In this document: in pieces, positions 46,801 to 59,700 of the stretch | Position numbering within the stretch: the first letter of the stretch is position 1 | Layout: every line of letters starts with the position of its first letter | Made by a program: the position numbers and the translations under genes | Origin: Piscicola geometra | Lineage: Eukaryota > Annelida > Clitellata > Hirudinida > Piscicolidae | Length of the DNA: 64,000 bases | NCBI GenBank assembly: GCA_943735955.1 | Contig: OX030957.1 | Span: forward strand, 4,783,801 to 4,847,800 | Direction: 5' to 3' | Notes under the pieces: model-generated | What the model saw: only the letters and a program-made list of their open reading frames with translations | Databases searched by the model: none | Told to the model about the DNA's origin: nothing

Positions 46801-49509
46801 ATTAGAAGATTGCAAGAAGCACCGGTTTGTTTATTTCACCTCCTGTTCTTCTGTCGATTTATTAGGGTTGCTTGGCAAGACACTGACATCATCAATCCAT
46901 CTTTCTTCAAAGTCTGCTCATCATCATTACCATCTCTATCATTCATTCAGTTAAGTTTTTGTCAAAAAATTTCGTTCCTACTTCGAAGATTTTTATTATA
47001 AATAGTATATTTTAGAAGTGAAGATAGATGTTAAGTGTTTCCTGTGTTACGAATGAGAAACTTATACAGTGAAAGTTATAATTAGGAAAGTAGTTTTTTA
47101 TAGCTCAGCACATTAAATTCAATGATTGTAAGGCGATATACCATTTTTATGGGTTTTAAAAAAATACTTCAAAGTATATTATTTTTAGTTTTCTTTTGTT
47201 AAAAACCACAAAAGTCTTGTTTTACTAGAAAGATATGCGAGACCAAAGCCGAAGATAGAAAATGCCTAAATCTTTTAATCGCAAAAAATTAATAAACACT
47301 TTTAACAAAACTTTTTCGACAAAATTTTATTTTTCATTGAAGAAAACTTATATATTTTAAAGCTATAAAAGTAATCCAACTTAACAATTAAATAAGTTTT
47401 CAAAGTTTTTTTCCAAAAAATTTAATTGCTGATAACGATCTATAAATAACATTTTATTTGTATTCAATAATGAATAGTTTAAAAAAAATTAAATGCAAAA
47501 ACAGAAATAGCGTCGTTTTTGTAATTAAAATAAAAAAACGAAAAAAACTTTATTGGTAACTTCTCTCTGATTAGATTATTTAAACCTATTTAAGAAATAA
47601 TAATTATAAGAAAGAAATAGATTTGTAAAGTGTTTTAACCTTATTTGTTATTGAAATAAAATGACTACAAGTATGAATGTAAGGAAATTTTATTTTATCT
47701 TTAAAGGATAGTTTTTCTCATTAAAGATGTAAGCCCCTAAAATGGGATACATGAGTGAATCAGTCTAATAGAGTTTATTTAAAAATCTTTATCATCCATT
47801 TTATTGCCATTGAATCCTTTAAATAATAAAAATGATTTTTTTGGAAAATGTATTATTGGTGTTCTAAGTGAGAAAAGCCAAAAATATTTTTCATGTTACC
47901 ATTCCAGAAGTATTAAAAAGCAAATTATTACCGGTTCTTTAAAAAGTTTAGATTATTTTCAATTTGACTTTTACTTATTTTTGTAAGATAAAACTTCACA
48001 TTTCCTGGGCCAATGATTTTGTAAAACATTTATAAATTGTTTTTGTTCAACCATTCAATAATTCAATGTTTTCCATCATAATAACTTAAGATTTAAAAAT
48101 TATGCTTACTCGTTGAGCATCTAAGTAAAATCTTTATTTTAAATATTGACACTTTAGTTTTTAATTAATAATATTTTTATTTTATGTAATACAATTTTAG
48201 TTTTTATTCTACACCAGACTCCGTACCACTAGCTTTTTTTTTATTTATGGTAATATTTTTTTGACGGGATGAGCTTTCATACCTTCATTGACAATTATTT
48301 TCCATGATTATTATGGCGTTAAGCATTCTAAGTAGTGCAGAAGCACGAACAAAATTGAAGTTCAACGGCCCTCAATCACCGTACCTTCCTTTTTCTCCCA
48401 ACTGCTTTCATTTGTAGAATGTTCTAACAGACAAACAATCTCATTTCTTTGATTTGACAATGACACTAGCACTGTAGCCACATTAGCCTATTGTCAGTTT
48501 CATTAAGTTAAACACATTTTTTAAAAACGAGAAAATCTACACTGACTAAAATCTATTCTTTTCATCAATAAATCAGTGAGGTATTTTTTTCTATCTTAAA
48601 CGGTAGTCTCTTTTTTCTAAATAGTAATTAAACACGATTTAAAATCATGTGAACTGAGATTAGAACACATGTTAGTTGCATTTTGAAGGGTATTCCTAAA
48701 CACAGCGGAATATGCTTTGAAAGATTAAACAAGAAAACATATAAAAAAATACATTATTCTAACTTACATTAAACACTCTATCAGCACAAAACACGTCGTT
48801 ACGAGATTGCTTGAAGTATTTAAGTTTTCTTGTAGTTATTTCAAGTATTGCTTTAAAACCCTTGTTTATTACAAATTTACATTAAAAAAAGTATTTCAGC
48901 TGTATGGAGACTTGTGTTAAGCTTTTGAACGTTAAGTTTCAAAAGTTCTATAAACTCTTTTGAATAAAATAATCTTTTAGAATATAAGTCTTCAAGACTA
49001 TTTCTTTAAAGTTTTTACTACTCAAGCCACATGTTGTTTTTAATAAAAACATAATTATCCTTAACTAAAACAATAATAAAAAAATATTCTTCATAAAAAA
49101 GCTAAATTTCTGGATATTTCCAAGAAGATATTAAAATGATATATACTCAGAAAGTTCATCCGCAAACTTCAGTTCTCTATTGCACTATGCACAAATAAAA
49201 ATTATTTTTTAAAAAATACTTGAATAATTTAAAAATAAATAAAAACTCAAGACATATGCAAGTATCCATAATTTTAGTTTCAATTCATATTTGCAAATAA
49301 AAATACGGTTCGTTTGTATTTTAGAGAGTTTGAATGTTTTTTTTCCACATTTGTATTTAATTTTTACCTACATGTATGCATGTTTACGTATGTATGTATA
49401 AATAAAAAAACGAGCTCAGCTCACGTTTATATCAATGACTTATAATGGAATGGGTTTATGAGTCGGGGATTCGGTTATGATCGAGGTGTCTGATATGAAA
49501 TAAAATCCC
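40825..49509. other. Spacer between RBM24/38 5' end and MCTP-like gene 3' end
   Basis: The left edge should contain the RBM24/38 promoter and 5' UTR (reverse strand). The right edge should contain the 3' UTR of the MCTP-like gene. I see no canonical core promoter. A decayed mobile-element-like stretch lies at 42640-44600 and a GATGGATGAATG-type degenerate repeat at about 46190-46260 and 46690-46800. No other gene is supported in 8.7 kb. Confidence 0.6.
42640..44600 (-). mobile_element. Decayed protein-coding element with TTTTTATTTTCGTTTT repeat arrays
   Basis: Read on the reverse strand, broken frames appear through this stretch: an acidic/Lys-rich portion near 44300-44580, and a block containing INDTAERAVALMSKFNQFIT near 42740-42810, each interrupted by stops. 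Between them two arrays of an imperfect unit containing GTTTTTATTTTCGTTT lie in the same orientation at about 43160-43372 and 43790-43960. Their translation is Asn/Glu/Lys-rich. The NDTAERAVAL block resembles sequences I associate with repetitive transposon-derived proteins of arthropods, but the class is not identified. Confidence 0.4.
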
Positions 49510-52500
49510 TCAGCATCGAGCTGATTCTGGGAATTCTCTGTACTTTTGCTGATGTGTTGGGAGTAGTAGTAGTTCTTGTAAGAGTAGTAGTTTTGACATG
49601 GGAATAAAAAATTTATCAAAAGATTTTGTCTTAATAAAAATAATATTAATTATCAAAAAATAAAAATATATAGTCTAAATTATTGAGACAAGACAAAACA
49701 ATATCACCAGGTCGATAACTGAAGGGTAGCGGGAAATGATGGGGAAAATGATCGAGATGATGGGCCACTTCTTGTAGATGAGGCCCTTCACGAACCTTGC
49801 AGAGTTGAGTTCAACAAATTCAAATTTATTGCTTTTTGTTTTTAATGATCATCAATGTCAAAACCTTCATAATCGCCATGCTCATTCAAACTGCCAACCC
49901 ATTCTCACCTTTTAATTACGAAGAATAAGAGAAGGTACTTGAAGGGAATGAAATAGAGGGCTATCGACATGAGTGAAAGAAGAACAATTACCAGTATGTT
50001 CATATGAGGGTTCTTCCACCGAAAAGCACTGAAAAGTTGATTTTTAATCTTTTAGTCGTAGATTGAGGTTTTTTTAGTCTTATTTTTTGCATTATATTTT
50101 CAAGTTTGTCGTAGGCGTATTTAGCAAATGTATATTTGAAATTGATTTCAATAATTTTAATAAGTATTTTACACCCTTTACTTTCGAATTTTTTCTCCAA
50201 ACTTCAAGCACATGTCCGTTACTTCTTGCAGCTGGATCAGATTTGTCTCGAGAACTTTTGGTAGTTAATATTTCTAATTGATATTTAATATATCATTTAT
50301 GACTGATTTAAGATTTAAAATAGTTAAAAAATATTTTATTAAATAAAAATTAAATATAAGTAACATTATCTCACTACTGGAAAAGTTAGTAATTGGGAAG
50401 ACTTTTAGAGGCTTGATTTTATTCCAATAATTTTGTATGAAAAGTTTTTATATAAAAAAGTTAAATGCAAATACCTTTTATGGCTCTGAGAAGATTTGGG
50501 TTTGCATTTACTTTTTTCAAAGTCTTGTTTTGTAAACTTGACTTTTGGCTCTTTTTCTTTTGAGTACTCTGAGGAAATAAAATTTAATCATTAGATTATG
50601 AAAATAGGTGGTTTGATTGAATAGAAAATTTTTATAATTCAGTTAATGCAGAGGTACAAGAAGTCTATTTGAATTATCAGTGAGGTGGTAAAACCTTTCA
50701 TATCGTTTTTAATAAATCCTTAAAATCTGAAAAATTTTGAACTGTTTTATGGAAATATAAATATTTTTTTAAAAATTGTGTTTTTTTTAACAGTTTTTTT
50801 CCATTTTCCAAAGTTTTTAGTTTTTGCAAAAGCCTATTTGAAACTCTTTAAACTTTTAGCTAGGAAAAAAAGTACAAGAAATCTTCAAAGCTCATTAATT
50901 ATTCCATGTTTTAGTCAAAGTAGTCGATGATCGTGTTTTAAACTTTATAAACTTAGTAGAAGGATCGTTTACACTAAATTCTGATTCATGAAAATATTAA
51001 ATAAAATAATATAAAATATTAATAGTGTCATTAAATACGTAGATGGTTAGTGCTTTTTTGATGCTTGAATTAAAGTCATTTTTCATTGAAAAGTACTAAA
51101 TTGTTTTACCAAAATTGATTCTTCGTCATACTCGTCGTTCTTCCGACTCGAAACGAATGATTTCTTTGAAGTTTAATGAAAGGAAGTTAATATATTGTTG
51201 TTGTTAATATATTGTTGTTGTTAATATATTGTTGTTGTTAATATATTGTTGTTGTTAATTATTTGTTGTTGTTAATATATTGTTGTTGTTAATATATTGT
51301 TGTTGTTAATATATTCTATTCGTAACCCTAACCCCATATATTTTAAAATTATCAATTAAAGATCACATTTGAGTAAGTTAAAAAATGTATCTTTTTTTTA
51401 AACATAAAAGATATTATTAAGACGCTCACAACATTTCATGTAACACTATTCCAGAAAGCAAGAAGACACATATCAATAGCTTACAGATTCAAAGTCGTCT
51501 TCAGGATGACAAAAATAGATGTAGAGGAGGCAGTAGAGTGTGTAGACGATCACCAACAGTGGAATCATGTTAACCTCAATGTATAAGATAGCGAAGCAAA
51601 TAACCTGTGTGGTAGGACTGATGAAATAAACAGATCGAAAATGAGGAATTAAAAATAGTTATCATTTAAAAAAAGATTTTTTCACATAAATTTTTACATT
51701 TTAAGAATATATTTTTCAATCTAAAAAGTTAAAACATCAGTACGAAGAATGAAAAAAGAGAGATCAGAGGTCTTTCCCAGTTTAAAATCTCTCGATAGAC
51801 TGTGAGGTAGGAATTTATTGAATCACGAAGGTTCATAAGCCGTCGCACTGTAGTCTTTAAATACTGTAAAGATTTGAAATACAATCATTTTCCTAGTGAG
51901 ACTTGTAAATTCAATTTGAACCATCCATTTTATCAATTCAAATCCTTTAGTAAAATAGACAGTATAGTTTTACAAGGTATTTTCAACGTAAAAATTTGAT
52001 CAGTTAAAATCTTTCAGCAGTAGTCTAAACTGAATAGACAGTATAGTTTTACAAGTAATTTGTACCTTAAACGTAAAAATGTGAGGGTGTTTAGTTAATC
52101 TTTTCTCTTTCGGGTCGAACGTGCGTATACTTGCCTTCAACTTTAAGGTCGTTGTGGTGTTTTTATGGATATTTCATGTATTGATGCAAAATAAATTAGA
52201 ATCATTCTATCGAAAAACACTTTCAGCGTTTATAAAGATCTTATAAATAAATGTGAAATAATAATCATTTTTTTGAAATATTGAAAAGAGAAGAACGAAC
52301 GAACTTTGTTGTAGTAGACACTCATGTTTATTTGAACACAGCACTTGGAGAAGAGCTCGGAATAGTCCCTGTCTTTCAAGGTGTACCAACGACTTACATT
52401 GTTTTGTACCTGTGTCATTGTATGTTTTGGTAAAAATATGTTTTAAAGGTAATGTTGCGTGCAAGAACCCACCTTGAGAAGTGGGATAAACGCAACACCG

Positions 52501-54858
52501 ATGAAATTCTCATCGGTGCCGTCATTGTTGTACAAAGTCACTTCCAAATATTCATGAATGTCGTAGATTGGTCTGAATAGGTTGTTTTTATTTATATTTT
52601 TTCAACATTTTATATTGAAACTAATTAAACAAAGTGTATTTTATTTCACAAACATTAAAAAAATTCATTAAGAATCTACCTCACCAACATTTTGAGCTGC
52701 GTGTTCCAAATGGGGTTCATTTGGCTTGGGACGCTTTGAGTTCTGAGTCGACAGTTAACGAGTTCAATAACGCAGAAGCAGTCAATGGAGGAAGAAGTGT
52801 CATTCTTGTTCAGAATCATGGCTTGGATGACTTAACAAAACGATTAGAGTAAATAAATAAAGGTTCAGTTGTTTCTTGCATTTATTTGAATTTCTATACA
52901 TTTTATTTTTATTTTGCTATTATTAATAAGTTCCAAATTTAAAAAAAAATTCGTTGTAATTATTATTCAAAAATATGTCTTACCCGTCATATTAAGCTCT
53001 CCGATGACCGGATACATAGTTCGTTCTCTGACAACATCCTACAATAAGAGTTTAGCACTTGCATACAACTTTAATAATTAAATTTTCAGCAAACGCAAGA
53101 ATCCAAAAATGGGAAAAAACAACAATTTTTTATTTAATTCGAGTTTTTTCTCAATTTTTAAAGTAGCCTAAATTCCATGAAATGCAGTTATATAATCATT
53201 AACAATAAAAGTAATAATAAAAATTACCAGCTTAAATTAAGAGTAAGTTTCAAAGACGTATTTGACATTACGCATTCTCAAACTTTCACACAATGAAGGT
53301 TCATAAAAACGAAAAGTTTATATTGAAGAAGAAAACAAGTGGTTTGGAAGCATGGGTCCAAAAAACAGAAAACGCCTGCTGGAAAAAAAGTTCGAGAGAC
53401 AAAGGAGGCTGAGCGAAATCAACAGAGATATGGGTGGAGCTCAGCAATAGTGATACAGAACCCTGTAAAAGAAAAGCCAAGGATAACCACCCTCCATGTC
53501 AGAGTAATAGTCAGCACAAACACATTCGACCTTACAACGTTCTCAGAGAAAGCGTCGCAGTTGTTCACGACAAAACTAGATTTAATGTCAGAATTTCTTC
53601 AATGCATTGCAAAATACATTTTCACAACTGTAGCCAAAGCATTTGGACAGGGTCCTTCAACTATTAGCATAAACGAAGAATTCATTAAATAGTACAAAAG
53701 GAAACTCAGAAAAAACGCTGATTATGAAAAGAAAAGAAAAGTTTAAAAAATATAATTTTAAGTTTTATTGGCTTTATAGTGTATATAAATCTGGTTTTAA
53801 AGTTTAAAAACTAAAGAGTAAGAAATTTAAATTATTTTGAAAATACTTTATTCATTAAATTCAATGTGCAAAATGAAACAAAATCGTAAGCCAAACCTTT
53901 GGAATAGGTCGGTGAAACCAATTTTTAAGAGGTGCCCACCTGCCTTCGTAAGGAAGCCTTTAGGAGACAACAGTGTTTTTATTCTTAAATCATACAATTA
54001 CGTGCGATACACTAGGTAGCTAGGTAAATAAATAAAAAAATCTATCTTTCAAATTTTTATTTCAATCTTTATCAATTTCATTCTTATACAAAAGGAAACT
54101 TACTCGAAATGGTTGTGTAGAGACAAGAACTCTTCGGTCATGAAGGGGTCGAAGCAGCAAATGGTGATCTGCATTGAAAAAGAACCAGCTTTTGCAGAGA
54201 GGTTTATTTTCAGACGCTGACACTTCCACAGCTCCAAGAACAAGAGGTTCAAACTGGCTCTGTACAAAAAAGTAGATGTCTTGATACTCAGTGATTTTAT
54301 AGTTTTATGTTTTAAATGTCTGAAAATAGAAAAATAACTCTTGAGGTAGTTTTGGATATCTAATGTGATATTTTAATTATTTAAACTTTTAAAACCAATA
54401 AAAAAATGTAAATCTAACTCTCCGATAATTTGATCGTTAGAGTGAACTAGAGACATGTACAAATTGGGTTGTTCTGTCTCCATCCAGTTCAGCTCGAAAG
54501 CCTCTCCCCACTCTGGAGAGGTAATCGGTCGGAACTGTGGTTTACAAAGATATTTTATTTACCATGTCTTGGAAATTTGGAAAATGTTCAAACAAATATC
54601 TTGAAAATTACAATCTCACTTTTCTGTTTAACTTACTTTCGAATTTACTTTTTTCTCTCCGAGTTGCATTGCGAAAGAGAATTTAGACCTGGGTTGCTGC
54701 GAAATAGAAGCTGCGATGCCGTTGACGCTGATGAGGACGACATGAACAGTGGCAGGCACCACTTCCTTCTGGATGGTCGTCTGAGCAGAAGATGTGTTTT
54801 TAAAGGCGGAAAACGATCCTTGAAGAGAGTTTTCTGAAGCGGAGGAATTGAGACTCAT
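49510..54858 (-). CDS. Divergent MCTP-like protein, two C2 domains plus C-terminal membrane region (15 exons, 538 aa)
   Basis: Exons (reverse strand) 54858-54637, 54534-54419, 54259-54104, 53027-52984, 52830-52680, 52572-52473, 52409-52305, 52140-52066, 51863-51744, 51604-51485, 51163-51097, 50568-50475, 50028-49909, 49795-49708, 49548-49510. All junctions are GT-AG, phases agree throughout and the frame is open for 538 residues. It aligns exon by exon with the MCTP gene immediately upstream (56710-63836). Examples are VQNNVSRWYTLKDRD with [29 protein letters not shown] with [24 protein letters not shown] with [10 protein letters not shown], and the YREF tail with YREL. C2B and C2C equivalents are recognisable but most loop aspartates are gone. 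An in-frame TGA 12 bases before the ATG suggests a true start, so C2A is absent. The role is probably ER or vesicle membrane association, without calcium sensing (inference). Confidence 0.85.
51188..51313. repeat. 17-bp tandem repeat (AATATATTGTTGTTGTT)n
   Basis: About seven copies, one with a small variation (AATTATTTG), in the intron just upstream (in transcription) of the small exon 51163-51097 of the MCTP-like gene. Confidence 0.9.
53028..54103 (-). other. Intron of the MCTP-like gene with an antisense open frame
   Basis: A 1.1 kb intron. The forward strand has a 117-codon frame at 53339-53692 (Lys/Glu-rich start) with a second overlapping frame at 53434-53667 rich in His, Cys and Ser. 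I recognise neither. They could be remnants of an inserted gene. Confidence 0.3.
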
Positions 54859-56709
54859 TTGATCAGTTCAGATCGACACAGCTGGTAAAGAAATTGGAAG
54901 TAGAGAATTGAGATAGATTATTTATTATTTGGCGTTTAGGCGTAAGATATTTTTATAAACATTTCATTTATTTCTAGTATGTATGAAAAGTTTGAATGAA
55001 ATATTTTCAATTTTAGCTTTTTAGGAAAATTACATACAAAAGTCTAATGATCTTTTATATATTTCGATAAAAACTACTTTTTCAGTCTTATAGAAAATAT
55101 GAAAATGTTGAAGCAAAAAATAATGAAATAATATACGACTGAGGATTTGAAAGATAAATACAAGTTTTATATATGGCTAAAACTGTGATCAATCCATAAA
55201 TGTAGTCATTTGGCTATATTTTGTTATTATTTATACCAAATAAACGTTGTGAAAGTGGTATTGAAACAAATAATAATACTAAGAACGTAGTGATTATATC
55301 CTATTAAAAGTTTTTTTTCTCCTTTCTTGATAAATCAAATCTCAAATGGATAAGACAATGCCATCTCTACCCTTAATGCTTTCTAATCCAAAAAAGTAAA
55401 AAAATCTTTGATTTTATTTCAGAATATGATTTATTAATTTTAGAAAAAAATAACATGTAAGCATGTTTAAAAAGCTAATACATTAATAAAAATAATAATA
55501 ATAATATATATTAAGTCATGAAATTCTATGAAAATTCTGTTTGAAATTATTCGCTTTAAACATACTAATTTGGGTAGAAATAAATCACTAAAAGATGCTC
55601 AAGAAAATGCTTTATTGGCAAAAACTTCAAGAAATTGAGCTGGTCTTAACAAGGGTTTTGAATAAAATTCAAGAATGATGAAGAAACTATATTGTCTAAG
55701 TGTCGAATTGGTAGAGGAAATGCCAGTTTCAGACATCAGAAGTCATCGAGGAATAATGATTATGCATGGAAACGAAGTGAAAATGAAATGAGAGTTCTAT
55801 ATCGTGTTTTTTATTTATTTTAAATTCGCGCTAATTGCTTAGGTCATATAATTGATTTTTAAAGAAGAAATATTAAACTTTAGTTTAAAATTAACATTGG
55901 AAATAATAAAAAATACATGTAAGTAGAGATCTTTCTATAATTTTTCATTCTCTTGATTAAAAGAAAATAGTTCTAGATACGGGAAATAAGATCAGGCAGT
56001 CTGGGTTGTACATGAAGATCATGGTTGCATTCTAGGGTTAAACGACACTTATTCATCAAAATAAGCTAGCTTTTCATTTAGAAAAATATAATGGAATATA
56101 TAGTGGTCTAATGCTAAAAAGAGTGAAAAAGTATCTAAAGAAGTTTCAAAAGAAAATTGTATATTAAATAATTAAAAATATATTTAAGAAAAATAGAAAA
56201 GTGCGATAAAACAGGAAGTGGCATGAAACAAATTTAAATAACTCATTTTTTAGTTAAATAAAAACTTTAATTTTAGTGAGATTAAATCACAATTCATCTA
56301 CTACCAATATTCTTAGTTTAAGCCATACATTAGAGATTTCTTTGGCAATTTGGTTTGGGAGAATCGTTTGTGAACGGTTTAAAATGAATTTAATTTTTTT
56401 TTACATCTGGTTTACATTCTTATACTGAAATTTTTTTAATAGTTCTTACCTATAGTTTATACCTACAATTAGTAATTTTAGTTTTTACTTTTTTTTAATT
56501 TCAACGAATTATTAAAATTACATTTAATACATAATTTAAAATAATATTTTAGGAAAAAATATACAAGGATTCAATAGAAATATTGCCTTTCTAGATACAA
56601 GTCGAAAATCGAAAACTAAATTAGATCGTGTTTTTTGAGAGTAAGGAATCAGTCGAGTGAGAAGTCAGAGTTTCTTTGTGAGGATTTTTGATTTTTGTGT
56701 GAACGTTTA
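54859..56709. other. Spacer between the two tandem MCTP genes
   Basis: 1.85 kb of AT-rich sequence. It must hold the 3' UTR of the upstream MCTP gene and the promoter of the downstream MCTP-like gene, unless the two are co-transcribed. TTTATT (AATAAA on the reverse strand) occurs near 55809-55818. I found no C2A-like exon here that would extend the MCTP-like gene. Confidence 0.55.
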
Positions 56710-59700
56710 TCAAGATTCTTTCAATTCTCTGTATTCAACCTGGAGAATATTTTGAATCGAATAGTATAAAAATAAATTTTAACATTTTTTAAAATTATAA
56801 CATAATTGTAATCAAAAACCATAATTTATTTAAAAAAATCTTTTTTTAAAATGTTCAATTATCAAAATTAGTTTTTGAAATTCCCCATTTACAGGCACCA
56901 CAGCACTAACCAGCTCGATATCAGAGGGCACTCTGGAAAGAAAGTCGAGCACTTCGTTGTTCGGAATGCGGTCTCCCACCCTCATTCGCCTCGTGAAGCG
57001 GTTGACGCCCCAAGCGAGCACAATCAGTCTCAGCGGAATGAAGTAGAGGATGGTCGAAATGACGAGCATGGTCAAGATGGCCAAGATGCTCAACCATGGC
57101 ACCTTCCATAGAAAAGTGCTGTAAGGTTGGTTTTTTAAAGTTGCATTTGTAAATTAGATTGAAACAATACAAGTATTAAAAATATTTTAAATAGTAAAAC
57201 TACTTTTTGACTCTTTCGCCCACACAAGCGACAGCGTCCATGGTTTCCTGCACTTGTAGACACACGTCCTGGATCGACTGGAGTCTCTCACGCAGACCCT
57301 GACCTTTCTTGTCTTCTTTTGACTTCTGGCATTTGTGTGTTTGTCAGTCGAAGATGAGGTTGGATGTCATTTGGAAAACCGCTTTTATAGTCATTTTATT
57401 CATATATTTTCTTTATTTAAATTATTAATAAAAATAGTCGAATTAGATTTTTAAGTTTGTGTTGTTGCATTGAAATGGCTAAAAGATTGGAAGAAAAAAT
57501 ATTATTTTAAAATTATTCATTCTTTAAAAAATTATCAGCTAACTTTAATAGAATCTAATTCTTTCTTGTCTTGATCAAATAGCACCTGTTGATATTATAG
57601 AAAAATATTCCAATATTTAAAGAAATGTTTCATAATTAAAAATAACTAATAAAACAAAGGTAAGTTTTTTTATAATTATTGTTAGAATATAAATTAATTA
57701 ATATTAATTCCATAGCGATTTGTAGTTTCCTCGAAATGCAAGTAAATAACTAAAAGAGAGTTAGTCATCGGTATAATGAGCAGTTCTAACGACTCAAGAA
57801 TTTAATGAACAATTGAGAAACCTATTCGATAAATATAAATTGTATATATTGAACTTAGAAGATGATGTTAAGGTTAGATTTGATTTCATGAAATAAATCA
57901 AGATAAAAAATTTTCTTATTTAAAAAATAAATTCTAGTATTGTTAACTTTTTTTTAGCTTTGAAAAACCATTAATTATGAAATCATATTAAACAAGTTGT
58001 TAATGATTCATTAATGACCGAAGTGAAAACTACAATGTTAGAAATCACAAGCTCTAAATAAAGTTAGTGTAAGTAAATAGATGGCACAACAATCATTCTT
58101 TATGCATCTATTTGCATCTTTTTATTCATTTTCTAACTTTTGTCTGTTAGTTTTTAGAGCAAGCAAATAATCCATCAAATAGACTCAGAAGACAACATAA
58201 AACACAGTTTCATCCACATGATGAAATTTAAAACGTCACATATCATACTAATCATACTTTAATTATAATTTTCCCACAATTATTAAGTTATTTGAATGAG
58301 AGACAATTTAATAACAGTTTCTGAAAAAAGAAAATCCGCCGTATCAAGCAGTCTCATGAGGTTTCGTCTATATAAAGAGGGACTTGGTGTGCTGGGTGGC
58401 GTGTAAGACGCGGTCTGTGGCGTGAAGAGGTGTGATTTTTTAAAAATCAGATTTCAAAAAAGTTATTTTAAATATAATTATTTAATGATTATTATTTTTT
58501 GATACTACTATGTTCAAGTTTTGTTTTTAATATTCTTTTACATGAGGAATTTCATTGCAGATGCCATACGGACTTAAATATCGAGGCTATCCTAAACACT
58601 TCGATAAACGTTTTTATTTTTATTTTGTTTAAATTGTTTTTTATATGTTTAAATGAGTGATAAAATAGCAAAATTTGCTCCTGAAGCTGTTCAAACATTG
58701 AAGATTTCTTTAAAATGCTTCTAACATTCCATAACAATTAAATTTTCAATATTCTCATTGTTTAAAAACTAAGATTATTTACTTGAATTGAGCTAACATT
58801 TTAAAAATACTTTTTATATTTAATATATGAATAAAAATATTTTTTCAATTAATAATACTAAAAATAATCTTTCGTATGAAATAAATTATTAAATCTAGAA
58901 AATAAACTTCCTTTTTTTTAAACAAAAAAAAGTTTTTTCTATCTTGAAAGGAAGCTAACGCAAATAAAATTACATGCGCACTTTGAACTGTAACAATAAA
59001 ACAGAAAATTTAGAAAAAAAATACGTGTTAAAAAAAATATTTATCTTTTAACAAATCAAACCTGTGGCTCTTCTTCTTCTTGTAGTTTTCCACTATAATT
59101 CAAAACCATGAGGTTCTTGAGGAGAAGCAACACAACCGCGATTGGAACCATGAACAACTCGGCGTTCCACACAACAATCACAAATGCCTTGAAGGAGCAT
59201 CAAGATTTTTGAAAGATTTCATTTTATAAAAATTTTAATCCCATTTGGTTGATACCATTTCCATTAGATTACATCTTTCCATTGTACACTATATATAAAT
59301 ATACAAATACTCGCTATGTATATTCATATTTGAAACATGGTTGAGCCACTTGAAGCTGTACACAGTGTATTTCATACACACTACCACAACGTTTCAAAAG
59401 TTCCAACAAGAACCCACCACGAAAGCTATTGTGCCATGTAGCTTTTCCTTCCAGTCGAAAAGACTGTTCACGAAATTTGAGACACGCACCATTCCCTCAA
59501 TCAATTTGAACACTCTGTCTGTGTTACTTTTCAACGTCTGAAAATATTTTTCTTATTTTAAAGCTTGTTAAAAACTTTGAAATATTTTATTGATTTATAA
59601 ATATTGAAAATGATAGAAATAAATTGTTGAATCGGTTATGTAAAAAATAAATGTTACTATTTTATTATTTAATATTTCAGTCTTTTCTAACTCCCAATTT

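Noticed and set aside
58330..58440. Hammerhead ribozyme, suggested by GTCC..GACGAAAC on the reverse strand
   Set aside because: The GACGAAAC half and a short stem are present, but the essential CTGATGA core is missing and no cleavage triplet is correctly placed.
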